Under the pieces are notes generated by a model. It saw only the letters and a list, made by a program, of their open reading frames with translations. It was not told the origin of the DNA and ran no database searches. A stretch of 64,000 nucleotides of DNA from Algicella marina. GTDB taxonomy: Bacteria; Pseudomonadota; Alphaproteobacteria; Rhodobacterales; Rhodobacteraceae. The stretch lies in contig NZ_CP046620.1 in NCBI RefSeq assembly GCF_009931615.1, forward strand, positions 3,930,759 to 3,994,758, given 5' to 3'. The translations under genes were made by a program, and so were the position numbers. Of this stretch, positions 9,247-17,653 are shown in pieces (position 1 is the first letter of the stretch; each line of letters opens with the position of its first letter).

Positions 9247-10230
9247 ATGTTTCGATGGGGTGTACTTTCGACGGCGAAGATCGGGCGGGAACATCTGATC
9301 CCCGCATTCGTGGATGCGGAAAACGGTGTGCTGAGCGCGATTGCCAGCCGAGATGAATCACGGGCGGCGAAATTGGCGGCCCGGTTTGGCGCACCGCATG
9401 TCTTCGGCTCCTACGAGGCGATGCTGGCATCGGACGTGATCGACGGCGTCTACATTCCACTGCCAACCTCGCAGCACGCGGAGTGGACGATCAAGGCGGC
9501 GGATGCGGGCAAGCATGTGCTTTGCGAAAAACCGATTGTCTTGAAGGCGAGCGAAATCGACGCGCTGATCGAGGCGCGGGACCGCAACGGCGTGACCGTG
9601 TCGGAAGCGTTCATGGTGACGTACCACCCGCAGTGGAAGAAGGTGAAACAACTGCTGCATGACGGCGCGATCGGGCGCCTGCGGCACGTGCAGGGTGCGT
9701 TCAGCTACTACAACGTCGACGAGACGAACATGCGCAATGTGCCCGAACTGGGCGGCGGTGCGCTGCCGGACATCGGCGTCTACCCGACAGTGACGACGCG
9801 TTTCGCCACCGGGCTGGAGCCGAAGCGGGTAAGCGCCGAAGTGGAGCGCGATCCGAAGTTCGGTACCGACATCTATGCCCGTGTTGCTGCCGATTTTGGC
9901 GAATTCCGGATGGATTTCTATGTGGCTACACAGATGGCGGCCCGCCAGGAGATGGTGTTCCACGGTGAGAAGGGCTGGATCCGTGTACGGACGCCTTTCA
10001 ACGCCGGGCTTTACGGGGCGGATGTCGTCGAACTGCACGATCAAAATCGTGGCCATGACGAGGTGTTCCGGTTCACCGGCACGCGACAATACGTGCTGGA
10101 GGTGGAAGCCTTTGCGCGGGCTGTGGCTGGCGACGGTGAGGTATTCAGCCTCGAGGACAGCCGGCGGAACCAGAAGTTCATCGACGCTGTCTATGCGGCG
10201 GGCGAGGCGGGCGGCTGGGTGGACGTCTGA
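9247..10230 (+). CDS. Gfo/Idh/MocA family NAD(P)-dependent oxidoreductase
   Basis: A 327-residue oxidoreductase with an N-terminal Rossmann fold beginning [10 protein letters not shown] and the family hallmark EKP at 94-96, whose lysine takes part in catalysis. The substrate domain includes [11 protein letters not shown] and [12 protein letters not shown], where the conserved Asp-x-Gly-x-Tyr-like element lies. Relatives oxidise or epimerise sugars, inositols or dihydrodiols. The ATG at 9247 has GGGAGG 6 bp upstream and begins exactly at the Rossmann strand. The gene appears monocistronic and convergent with the stress protein. Substrate unknown. Confidence 0.88.
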   Translation: MFRWGVLSTAKIGREHLIPAFVDAENGVLSAIASRDESRAAKLAARFGAPHVFGSYEAMLASDVIDGVYIPLPTSQHAEWTIKAADAGKHVLCEKPIVLKASEIDALIEARDRNGVTVSEAFMVTYHPQWKKVKQLLHDGAIGRLRHVQGAFSYYNVDETNMRNVPELGGGALPDIGVYPTVTTRFATGLEPKRVSAEVERDPKFGTDIYARVAADFGEFRMDFYVATQMAARQEMVFHGEKGWIRVRTPFNAGLYGADVVELHDQNRGHDEVFRFTGTRQYVLEVEAFARAVAGDGEVFSLEDSRRNQKFIDAVYAAGEAGGWVDV

Positions 10231-10337
10231 GACCTACCGGGAGAAGCAGGCCGGTACTGTCCGGCGCGTCGCGGTAACCGTTGCGCGTCAAGGGTGGCCC
10301 GGCCCGTGCTTAAGCGGACAGGGCCGGCATGGCTCGT

Positions 10338-11180
10338 TCAGCCGGAGAATAGCACTGGCAGCTTGGTGTTGCGGATCACCTCCCGTGTGGCGTCGGTAAA
10401 GAAAATGTCGTGCAGGCGGTTGTGGCCGAAAGCGCCCATGACGATGAGGTCTGTGCCGCTGATCCGGGCCTCTTTGAGGATCTGGGCGCCGATTGTCGGC
10501 TCTTGCCGGGTGATGTGGCGGATTTCCGTCTTGCAGTCATGCCGGGCGAGCATGTTGGCAAGGTCATGGCCCTCGGTTTCGGCTTCCATCGAGTAGCTGC
10601 TGCTGTCGGCGATCGTGAGAATGGTGGTGAGGTCGGCTGTCTTCAGCCACGGCAGGGCGTTGTGGGCAGCGGCGGAAGCTTCGCGCGTTGGTTGCCAGCA
10701 GAGCAGGATGTTGCGGCCTATGGCGGCCGGCTGTGCATCTTCGGGCAGCATCAGCACCGGCCGGCCGGTGCCGAGGATGACATCATGCAGGGTGGAGGTG
10801 CTGAGGTCGTCGCCTGACCAGCCGTCGCGGGCCGACATGACAATCAGGTCGGAGCGAAGGGCGGACTGGGTGAGCTTGCGCGGAATACCGGCGAGAAACG
10901 CCTTTTCCTCGCGCCACTCCAGCGTGGCGGCGGTTTTGGCAGAGGCTTCATCGAAGACAGCGCGCGTTTCCTCGGCAAGCCGTTTCGTATCCTGTGTCAG
11001 TTGATCGTAGACGCGGAGACTGATGGCGCCGTGGGCACCCGGATACATCTCGTAGAGCTGGCGGATGTGGATGGCGGTGAGGTGAGCGCCGAACTGCTCC
11101 GCCACGGCAATGGCGGCGGGGAGGAGGGTGCGGGCGGTTTCCGGGTTGGGCAGAACGGTGAGAATGGTCTTGTAGGACAT
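10338..11180 (-). CDS. Tandem universal stress protein (UspA family)
   Basis: This 280-residue cytoplasmic protein contains two UspA-type domains: an N-terminal one (about 1-145) and a C-terminal one ending with DLIVMGAFGHNRLHD followed by a PVLF segment. The C-terminal half keeps the Gly-x-x-Gly-His nucleotide-binding signature; the N-terminal half is more divergent. A strong AGGAG-type ribosome site precedes the ATG at 11180. A sequence resembling an FnrL box lies about 60 bp upstream, which fits the common induction of such proteins at low oxygen. It follows the 2-hydroxyacid dehydrogenase gene by 95 bp and may have its own promoter. Confidence 0.88.
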   Translation of the reverse strand: MSYKTILTVLPNPETARTLLPAAIAVAEQFGAHLTAIHIRQLYEMYPGAHGAISLRVYDQLTQDTKRLAEETRAVFDEASAKTAATLEWREEKAFLAGIPRKLTQSALRSDLIVMSARDGWSGDDLSTSTLHDVILGTGRPVLMLPEDAQPAAIGRNILLCWQPTREASAAAHNALPWLKTADLTTILTIADSSSYSMEAETEGHDLANMLARHDCKTEIRHITRQEPTIGAQILKEARISGTDLIVMGAFGHNRLHDIFFTDATREVIRNTKLPVLFSG

Positions 11181-11234
11181 GTTTCGCTCCTTTCGCGGTT
11201 AACAGGAGCGTGACGCAGGAATGGCTGGATTTCC

Positions 11235-11248
11235 CTGACTTCGATCAA
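11235..11248 (-). promoter_or_regulatory. Candidate Fnr/FnrL box
   Basis: Read on the minus strand the site is TTGAT-CGAA-GTCAG. It agrees with the alphaproteobacterial Fnr/FnrL consensus TTGAY-N4-RTCAA at all but the last base. Its centre lies about 61 bp upstream of the universal stress protein start, a usual distance for an activator site. Confidence 0.45.
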
Positions 11249-11275
11249 GTTCCTGATGCTTTTCGGAGCGGTGCT

Positions 11276-12232
11276 CTAGAGCAAGTCACCCGGCGTTTCG
11301 CCGGCGAAGAAGGCGTCGAGGTTGTCGAGGGCGCGAAAACCCATCGCGTCGCGGGTGCGGACGGTGGCGCTGCCGATATGGGGCAGCATGAAGACGTTTT
11401 GGTAGGCGGCCAGCGCAGGGTTACCGCCTGGTTCGGTGACGAAACAATCGAGCCCGGCGCCGGCGAGGTGGCCGCTGTCGAGTGCTGCCATCAGCGCCGC
11501 CTCGTCGACCAGCGCGCCGCGGGCGGTGTTGACGAGGATGGCGCCCTTGGGGAGTTGCGCGAAGGTTTCGGCGTTCATGAGGCCAGTCGTCTGTGGTGTG
11601 GCGGGGCAGTGGAGCGACAGGAAGTCGGACACTGGCAGCAGGGTGTCGAGGCTTTCGTGGAAGGTAGCGCCGTGTTCGAGATCGGGGGCGAGGCGGGTGC
11701 GGTTGTGGTAGTGCACCTCCATGTCGAAGCCGCGGGCGCGGCGGGCCATGACCTGGCCGACGCGGCCCATGCCGACGATGCCGAGCCGCGCGCCGGTGAC
11801 CTGCGTGCCGACCATGAAGGCGGGCGACCAGAAATCCCACGAACCGTCGCGCATCATCGTATCGCCCTCGACCGCGCGGCGGGCGGCGCCGAGCATGAGC
11901 AGGAAGGCGATTTCGGCGGTTGCGTCCGACAGCACATCGGGCGTGTTGGTGACGGCGATGCCGCGGGCCTTCAGCGCGGGCAGGTTGCAATGATCGACGC
12001 CGACGGAGTGGTTGGCGATGATCTTCAGGCGCGGATCGAGCCGGGCGGCTACTTCGGCCGTGAAATGCTCGGAATGGCAGGGGACGATGGCGTCGACCTC
12101 TGCGCTCATCGCGACGATCTGGTCGGCGGTGCTGGGCTGGTCGGCCTCGTTGACGATGGTGTCATAGTCGCGGGCGGCGCGGGCCAGCGTGGCGTCGGAG
12201 AGTTTGCGGGCGATCCAGACCTTCTTCTTCAT
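11276..12232 (-). CDS. D-isomer-specific 2-hydroxyacid dehydrogenase (glyoxylate/hydroxypyruvate reductase type)
   Basis: A 318-residue NAD(P)-dependent dehydrogenase that reduces 2-oxo acids such as glyoxylate or hydroxypyruvate. The nucleotide site GMGRVG is at 154-159. The catalytic triad is present as Arg238 (NTARGALVDE), Glu267 (FVTEP) and His285 (LPHIGSAT). The ATG at 12232 overlaps the stop of the small membrane protein gene as ATGA, which fixes the start; a slightly earlier ATG would add six residues. It is the last gene of the dctPQM-amidase operon, which suggests that it processes the acid released or imported by the preceding proteins. The exact substrate cannot be read. Confidence 0.86.
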   Translation of the reverse strand: MKKKVWIARKLSDATLARAARDYDTIVNEADQPSTADQIVAMSAEVDAIVPCHSEHFTAEVAARLDPRLKIIANHSVGVDHCNLPALKARGIAVTNTPDVLSDATAEIAFLLMLGAARRAVEGDTMMRDGSWDFWSPAFMVGTQVTGARLGIVGMGRVGQVMARRARGFDMEVHYHNRTRLAPDLEHGATFHESLDTLLPVSDFLSLHCPATPQTTGLMNAETFAQLPKGAILVNTARGALVDEAALMAALDSGHLAGAGLDCFVTEPGGNPALAAYQNVFMLPHIGSATVRTRDAMGFRALDNLDAFFAGETPGDLL

Positions 12233-12426
12233 TTTTTCTTCCGGATGCATTCGTCCCAGAAATCGTAGACCGCCATGCCCATGACGATGAGCGCGATGAC
12301 GAGGAAGGGAAAGCCGCCCCAGAAGCCGGCGAAGCCGTTGGAGATGGAGCGGGAGAGGCCGAAGACGAAGGTCATCACGAGGGCGGTGCCAATGGCGCCG
12401 ACGATAATTTTTGTGAGGTAGGACAT
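12229..12426 (-). CDS. Small membrane protein, unknown function
   Basis: A 65-residue protein with two predicted membrane segments (about 6-25 and 34-55) and a strongly basic end, RKKK. It sits between the amidase gene (stop 3 bp upstream) and the dehydrogenase gene (ATGA overlap), so it is part of the operon and very probably translated. I do not recognise the family. A role as a membrane anchor or accessory subunit of the transport system is only a guess. Confidence 0.7.
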   Translation of the reverse strand: MSYLTKIIVGAIGTALVMTFVFGLSRSISNGFAGFWGGFPFLVIALIVMGMAVYDFWDECIRKKK

Positions 12427-12429
12427 GTA

Positions 12430-13767
12430 TCAGGCCTCCGGTGAAGTGAGGGTTTTCAGGAGCCAGTTGGCGGTGCGGAGCAGGCGGTCATCGTGTTGCT
12501 GCCGTCCGATGAGCTGGACACCGATGGGCAGGCCGGCGTCGCCGGTGAGCAGTGGTAGGGACAGGCAGGGAAGGCCCATGACCGTCCAGTAGGTGCAGCA
12601 GATCGGATCGCCGGTGGCGGGGCCGAAGAGCGGGGCTTCGCCGAGGGCGGAGGGGGCGAGGATGGCGTCGAAATCCTTGAAGAAGGCTTCGGCCCATCTT
12701 TCGGCCTCGCCCATGCGTTCGAGCGCTTCGGCGTGCTGGTCGGCGGTGATCTTCCGCCCCGTTTCGACAAGTGGGCGGAGGCTGTCGCTGATGGCATCCC
12801 AGTTTTCGTCGAAGACGTCGGCGAGGTGATGGGTGATTTCATACAGGTGGATCGTCGACTGAACCTGCGGCAGGGAGGCGAAGGCAGGCGGGCTGGCGTG
12901 ATGTTCGACACGGGCACCGAGTGCATCGGAGAGTTCGGCGAGGCCGTGGGTGGTGTCGGAGGCGAGCTGGCTGGAATAGGGCAGGTCGAACACCGCCAGG
13001 GCTGGTTCCACCGGTGGTTCCGCTGCCGCGCCGGCGGCGAGATGGGGCTTGTGGTGCGGCAGGCTCTTCGGGTCGGCAGGGTCGGCGCTCATCAGCGCCT
13101 CGGTGACGAGGGCGATGTCCTCTACGCTGCGGGCAAAGGTGCCGAGTTGATCGAGGCTGACGGAGGTTTGCAGGACGCCGGTGCGCGGAATGAGGCCGCG
13201 CGTGGGTTTGAAGCCGAAGGTGCCGCAGAAGCTGGCGGGGCGGATGACGGAGCCGTTGGTCTGGGTGCCGACGGCCAGCGGTACCTGAAAAGCTCCGACG
13301 GCGGCGGCGGAACCGGAGGAGGAACCGCCGGGCGTGTGCGCCGGATTATGGGGATTGCGGGTTTCGGCGGCGTGCACGAAGGCGAGTTCGGTGGTGACGG
13401 TCTTGCCGAGGATGATTGCCCCGGCCTCCCTCAAGGTGGTGACGATGCGGGCATCCGCAACCGGCTGGCGGCCGGCGAAGATCGGAGTGCCGCGGGTTGT
13501 TGGCTGGCCCGCGGTATCGATGATGTCCTTGAGACCGACCGGAACGCCATGAAGCGGGCCGAGAGGCAGGCCGTGCATCTTGCGGCTGTCCGCTTCCTCT
13601 GCCGCCGCCATCGCGCCTTCGGCATCGACATGCGCCCAGGCGTGAAGGGTGCCGTCCGTCTCCTCGATGCGGGCGAGGCAATCGGACACCAGCTTCGTGG
13701 CCGTGAGGCGACCGGAACGGATCGCCTCTGCCGCGTCGCTGGCCGTGAGGGCGTGGGGTCTGCTCAT
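12430..13767 (-). CDS. Amidase signature family hydrolase
   Basis: This 445-residue enzyme belongs to the amidase signature family, which hydrolyses carboxamides by a Ser-cisSer-Lys triad. The triad residues are visible: Lys80 in GVPVGLKD, the cis-Ser at 149 in PGGSSSGSAAAVG, and nucleophile Ser173 in TQTNGSVIRPA. The remaining core, including FGFKPTRG, is intact. It overlaps the dctM gene by 4 bp. GatA-type glutaminyl-tRNA amidotransferase is unlikely because GatB and GatC genes are absent here and the context is catabolic. It probably cleaves an amide imported by the TRAP transporter. Confidence 0.88.
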   Translation of the reverse strand: MSRPHALTASDAAEAIRSGRLTATKLVSDCLARIEETDGTLHAWAHVDAEGAMAAAEEADSRKMHGLPLGPLHGVPVGLKDIIDTAGQPTTRGTPIFAGRQPVADARIVTTLREAGAIILGKTVTTELAFVHAAETRNPHNPAHTPGGSSSGSAAAVGAFQVPLAVGTQTNGSVIRPASFCGTFGFKPTRGLIPRTGVLQTSVSLDQLGTFARSVEDIALVTEALMSADPADPKSLPHHKPHLAAGAAAEPPVEPALAVFDLPYSSQLASDTTHGLAELSDALGARVEHHASPPAFASLPQVQSTIHLYEITHHLADVFDENWDAISDSLRPLVETGRKITADQHAEALERMGEAERWAEAFFKDFDAILAPSALGEAPLFGPATGDPICCTYWTVMGLPCLSLPLLTGDAGLPIGVQLIGRQQHDDRLLRTANWLLKTLTSPEA

Positions 13768-15125
13768 GGAACGTATTCACCGAACAGGTAATCAGGCAGC
13801 CACAGCGCTATGCCGGGGAACTGGTACATCAGCACCATCGACAGCAACACGATGCCGAGGTAGGGCATCAGGCCCTTGAAGATCTCGACCAGTTCGATCT
13901 GCTTCTTCAGCACACCCTTGAGGTAGTAGGCAGACATGGCCATCGGCGGCGTGAGGAACGAGGTCTGCAGGTTGAGTGCGACCAGCATGGCGAAGAAGTA
14001 GGGGTTCACGCCGAACGTATCGAGCATGGGCAGGAAGATCGGCACGAAGATGATCAGGATCTCGGACCATTCCAGCGGCCAGCCCAGCACGAAGATGATG
14101 AGCTGGGCCATGACGAGGAACTGCCACGGCTCGAGGTTCATCGACACCACCCAGTGCTCGATCACGTCATGCCCGCCGAGGTAGGAGAACACGGAGGCGA
14201 AGGTCCACGAGCCGACGAAGAGCCAGCAGACCATCGCCGTGGCCTTGGCGGTGAGAAAGACGCTTTCCTTGACCTTCTGCCATGTGAGCGAGCGGTAGAG
14301 CACCGCCAGCACGAGGCCGCCGAGCGCGCCCATCGCCGCCGCCTCTGCCGGGGTAGCGAGGCCGCCGAGGATGGAGCCGAGCACCAGCATGATGAGAACG
14401 GTGAGTGGTACGAAGGAGATCAGCAGTTCGAAGTAGATCTGGCGGACGGGGGGAATATCCTCCTGCCGCGGTTTGGGTGCGATGGACGGGTTCAGCATCA
14501 CCCGGACCATCACGTAGACGATGTAGAGCCCGGCGAGCATGAGGCCGGGGAAGACGGCGGCCGCGTAGAGGCGCAGCGGCGACAATTCGGCGATGGCGGC
14601 GTAGACGATCAGCATGATCGACGGCGGGATCAGGATGCCGAGCGTGCCGCCGGCGCAGATGACACCGGCCGCGAAGCTCTTGTTGTAGTCGGCGCGCTGC
14701 ATCGCGGGGAAGGCCAGGAGGCCCATCAGCGTGACCACGGCGCCGACGATGCCGGAGGCGGTGGAGAAGACCGCACAGGTGAGAAGCGCGGCGATGGCCA
14801 GAGAACCAGGCAGATTCCGCGCGGCCATGTAGAGTGAGTAGAACAGCTTGTCGATGATGTTCGCACGCTCGACCACGTAGCCCATGAACAGGAACAGCGG
14901 AATGGCGACAAGCGTGTCGTTTTCCATCACCGAATAGGTGTTCTGATTGAGCAGGTAGAAGATGTTGTTGTTGAACACATCGGCGACGCTGTCGACGCCG
15001 CTGTAATAGGCGTAGTAGCCGAAACCCACACCCATGGCGAGCAGGGTGAAGGCGATCGGGAAGCCGAGTAGCACGAGCCCGATGAACAGGCACAGCATCA
15101 GGATGGCGACTTGGGGGTCTGTCAT
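13764..15125 (-). CDS. dctM: TRAP transporter large permease subunit
   Basis: The 453-residue protein is a DctM-type large subunit with about 12 to 13 hydrophobic segments. It includes the family stretch IPLFLFMGYVVERANI and the conserved GGTLGILIPPSIMLIVYA. It forms the sodium-driven channel of a tripartite periplasmic transporter together with DctQ and DctP. The start lies 27 bp after dctQ and the stop overlaps the amidase start by 4 bp (ATGA). The length, with a longer loop near residues 220-240, resembles the subgroup that takes up 2-oxo or hydroxy acids, which is compatible with the dehydrogenase in the operon. Confidence 0.93.
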   Translation of the reverse strand: MTDPQVAILMLCLFIGLVLLGFPIAFTLLAMGVGFGYYAYYSGVDSVADVFNNNIFYLLNQNTYSVMENDTLVAIPLFLFMGYVVERANIIDKLFYSLYMAARNLPGSLAIAALLTCAVFSTASGIVGAVVTLMGLLAFPAMQRADYNKSFAAGVICAGGTLGILIPPSIMLIVYAAIAELSPLRLYAAAVFPGLMLAGLYIVYVMVRVMLNPSIAPKPRQEDIPPVRQIYFELLISFVPLTVLIMLVLGSILGGLATPAEAAAMGALGGLVLAVLYRSLTWQKVKESVFLTAKATAMVCWLFVGSWTFASVFSYLGGHDVIEHWVVSMNLEPWQFLVMAQLIIFVLGWPLEWSEILIIFVPIFLPMLDTFGVNPYFFAMLVALNLQTSFLTPPMAMSAYYLKGVLKKQIELVEIFKGLMPYLGIVLLSMVLMYQFPGIALWLPDYLFGEYVP

Positions 15126-15152
15126 TTTTGTTCTCTTTGTCCGGTGATGTGC

Positions 15153-15743
15153 TTACTTGTTGCGCAGGGCATCGGCGATCTCGCTGTCGACCAGCATGTC
15201 TTCGGTCTCGCGCACGTCGTCGATGCGTTCAGGCCAGACGCCGGTGCGCATCGCGATCCAGCAGCGCATGAGTTCGGCGACACCTTGTATCATCAGCAGA
15301 ACGCCGGCGAGCGGGATCAACGTCTTGAAGAAATAGACCTGGATACGGGCGGGGGAGTTCCAGCTGACTTCCTTGTAGCGCCAGCTGTCCTGGGCAATTT
15401 CCCATCCAAACCAGAACAGGGCCATCATGCCGGGGAAGAAGAACAGCAGGTAGAGCAGGAAATCGAGCCGCGCCTGCCAGCGCACGGGAAACAGGCGATA
15501 GAGGACATCGCCGCGAACGTGGCTGTCCTGTGCCAGCGCGTAGGGGCCAGCCATGAGGAACAGGGCGCCGTACATCTGGACCATCATGTCAAAGGCCCAG
15601 ACCGTCGGGGCGTTGAGGACGTAGCGCACGAAAACCTCGTAGGACACCGAGAAGGTGAGCACGAGAATGCACCAGCCAAAGGCGCGGCCAACCCATGTGC
15701 TGAGGCCTTCGATTGCGTGAATTGTATTGATCAAGGCTTGCAC
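15153..15743 (-). CDS. dctQ: TRAP transporter small permease subunit
   Basis: A 196-residue membrane protein with four hydrophobic segments and the DctQ-type motifs EVFVRYVLNAPTVWAFD and the His-Val-Arg-Gly-Asp stretch near residue 93. It bridges the periplasmic binding protein and the large permease. It lies between dctP (82 bp upstream, with a strong hairpin in the gap) and dctM (27 bp downstream). A hydrophilic tail after the last membrane segment carries about 30 residues, many acidic. Confidence 0.9.
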   Translation of the reverse strand: MQALINTIHAIEGLSTWVGRAFGWCILVLTFSVSYEVFVRYVLNAPTVWAFDMMVQMYGALFLMAGPYALAQDSHVRGDVLYRLFPVRWQARLDFLLYLLFFFPGMMALFWFGWEIAQDSWRYKEVSWNSPARIQVYFFKTLIPLAGVLLMIQGVAELMRCWIAMRTGVWPERIDDVRETEDMLVDSEIADALRNK

Positions 15744-15776
15744 TCCACCCCTTGTCGCCGCGCACGGCGTTGTGCT

Positions 15777-15802
15777 GGGCGGGGTGCTGTTGCACCCCGC
15801 CC
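15777..15802 (-). other. Perfect 11-bp hairpin between dctP and dctQ
   Basis: GGGCGGGGTGC and its exact reverse complement are separated by four bases. The hairpin lies in the 82-bp gap between dctP and dctQ and has no T-run after it. Such structures commonly stabilise the binding-protein mRNA and lower expression of the downstream permease genes. Confidence 0.8.
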
Positions 15803-15825
15803 GGTTTCACGGGCCCGGCCGGACC

Positions 15826-16920
15826 TCAGGCGAAGTAGTGGTTGTATGCCAGCTTGTAATCGGGCTGGTTGAGGTTGAGATAACCCATGACTTCCTTGGC
15901 GTAGGCTTTCTGGCTCTCGATCACCTTGGCAAAGAATGGATCGCCTTCCGAAATGCGGTCTACCACGACGTCCCACGCGTCGAGCTGGGCGGCCATCACG
16001 TCGTCCGGTGTACGGAAGACACTTACGCCCTGCTCTTCCTGAAGCGTCGTGAGGTCTTCGGCATAGCGCTTGGTATTGTGCCAGTAGAAGTTGGAGTTTT
16101 CAGCCTCGGACGCATATCTCAGGATGGCCTTCTGCTCGTCGGCCAGACCTTCGAATGTGTCCTTGTTGAACGTTACCTCGAAGAATTCCTGGCTCTGGTG
16201 GAACGAAGCGAGGTGGTAGAACTTGGAGACATCCTGCATGCCGAAATCGCGGTCGGAGGTCGGGTTGTTGAATTCGGCCGCGTCAATCAGGCCCGATTTC
16301 ATGGCGGGCTGGATCTCACCGCCCGGAAGCTGGACAACCGACATGCCCATTTCGAGCAGCACATCGGCAGCAAGGCCGACAGTACGATACTTCAGGCCAT
16401 TGATCTGAGAGGCATCCTTCAGTTCTTCCTTGAACCAGCCGAGCGGCTGGGCGGGCATCGGCGAGTTGAAGAAGGACACGATGTTGAGGCCGAGCGAGGC
16501 CATCAGTTCATCGAAGAGTTCCTGGCCGCCGCCATAGTACACCCAGCCGAGGACTTCCTGGCTGGACCAGCCGTAGCAGGGGCCGGTGCCGAACAGCGAC
16601 GCGGTGGGCGTCTTGGAATACCAGTAGGCTGGCACATAGTGGGCGGCATCGAGAACGCCACGGTGGACGGCATCCTGCATCTGGCTGGTCTTGACGACCG
16701 CGTCGACAGCAAGCAGTTCGATCTGCAGTTCCTTCGACAGCGCGTTCACGCGGTCGACGTAGGATTGCGCGTTCTCAAGGAAGATTCCGCCACCCCATGC
16801 GGCCTGCATCTTCAGCGTGGTGACATTGTTCTGGGCAATTGCGGGCGCGGCGAGGCCGCTGGCGGCGGCGGCCATGGCCGAGCCACGCAGGAATCGACGG
16901 CGATTCACGGTATCTGACAT
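15826..16920 (-). CDS. dctP: TRAP transporter periplasmic substrate-binding protein
   Basis: This 364-residue protein starts with a twin-arginine-type signal (NRRRFLRG followed by a hydrophobic Ala-rich stretch, cleavage near 30). It matches the DctP/TakP family: the LPGGEIQPAMKSGLIDAAEF segment and the YRTVGLAADVLLEMG segment with the ligand-contacting Arg are present. The subgroup binds carboxylates such as 2-oxo acids. The ATG at 16920 is chosen because the signal begins there and AGGGAG lies upstream. It is the first gene of the dctPQM-amidase-dehydrogenase operon; the higher demand for the binding protein fits the hairpin after its stop. Confidence 0.92.
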   Translation of the reverse strand: MSDTVNRRRFLRGSAMAAAASGLAAPAIAQNNVTTLKMQAAWGGGIFLENAQSYVDRVNALSKELQIELLAVDAVVKTSQMQDAVHRGVLDAAHYVPAYWYSKTPTASLFGTGPCYGWSSQEVLGWVYYGGGQELFDELMASLGLNIVSFFNSPMPAQPLGWFKEELKDASQINGLKYRTVGLAADVLLEMGMSVVQLPGGEIQPAMKSGLIDAAEFNNPTSDRDFGMQDVSKFYHLASFHQSQEFFEVTFNKDTFEGLADEQKAILRYASEAENSNFYWHNTKRYAEDLTTLQEEQGVSVFRTPDDVMAAQLDAWDVVVDRISEGDPFFAKVIESQKAYAKEVMGYLNLNQPDYKLAYNHYFA

Positions 16921-16936
16921 TTCTAACTCCCTACAT

Positions 16937-16965
16937 CGCGGGCAGCAGCGCACCCGCGTTTTTTT
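16937..16965 (+). terminator. Terminator-like hairpin facing the dctP leader
   Basis: CGCGGG and CCCGCG, separated by ten bases, are followed on the plus strand by seven T residues. It lies 17-45 bp upstream of the dctP start. On the plus strand it would terminate antisense transcription; on the minus strand it forms a hairpin in the dctP leader just before the ribosome site. Confidence 0.4.
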
Positions 16966-17140
16966 GAATGCGCCGGATTTTTCCGGTCGCTTTTTGGTTG
17001 CCGTGGCTGGCAGGTCTCGGGCCCGCCGTCAGGCTTCGGCACATCGAGTATAAACGGGGATCGCTCGCGGCATAGTAATTTTTTTGTAGGAATGTCGGCA
17101 GTTGCGCCCCCGCCGACACAGCGGGGGACGGCGCATGCCT

Positions 17141-17377
17141 TCAGAATGCCTTGAAAGTCATAGTCGTGAGGCTGCGCTGGATGCCCTCTATCGTCAGCAG
17201 GTTGCCGTCGATGAACTTGCCGACGTCCTCACCCTCCGGGATGTAGAGTTTGAGCAGCAGATCGTAATTGCCGGACGTCGAATAGAGTTCGGAGTGGATC
17301 TCCCGGTCCATGATCGCATCTGCCACTTTGTAGGTTGTGCCGGGGGCGCACTGAAGCTGTACGAATACGCAGTTCAT
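17141..17377 (-). CDS. Stand-alone Lrp/AsnC effector-binding (RAM) domain protein
   Basis: The 78-residue product corresponds to only the C-terminal RAM domain of Lrp/AsnC regulators. It has the beta-alpha-beta-beta-alpha-beta pattern, with VFVQLQCAPG at the start and the SGNYDLLLKLYI core near the centre. There is no helix-turn-helix, so it cannot bind DNA by itself. Such short proteins may bind amino acids or modulate full-length Lrp proteins. It precedes dctP by 220 bp on the same strand, which suggests a link with the transport operon. The function is inferred from fold family only. Confidence 0.8.
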   Translation of the reverse strand: MNCVFVQLQCAPGTTYKVADAIMDREIHSELYSTSGNYDLLLKLYIPEGEDVGKFIDGNLLTIEGIQRSLTTMTFKAF

Positions 17378-17653
17378 GGGGCTGGTCTCCTCCTTTGTCG
17401 TGGCGACTATGCAGGGAGGTGGCTGGGTGCGCCAGTCCTTTCGGGGAGGGCAGCGGCCGGGGCGTTTGGAGGCGTGCCGGTGCGCGGACTGCGGTGGCGG
17501 TTGCCGGGATACGGAGGTTTCGAGTTGAAGTTGTCTGGCAATTGATGCGTTTTTTCAGGCTGCTGCGGGCTTTCTTCGCGCATGGTTAAGGCCGTCGGAA
17601 CCCCGGTTGTCTAGAAGGCGGTCCAGTTGACGGAAACTGGATCGGAGGCCGGG

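Noticed and set aside
10299..10327. Hairpin CCGGCCC/GGGCCGG between two convergent genes
   Set aside because: It has a 15-base loop and no T-run on either strand, so a terminator is not supported.
17107..17127. CCCCCGC/GCGGGGG hairpin downstream of the RAM-domain gene
   Set aside because: No T-run follows on the minus strand; it may be only a GC-rich coincidence.
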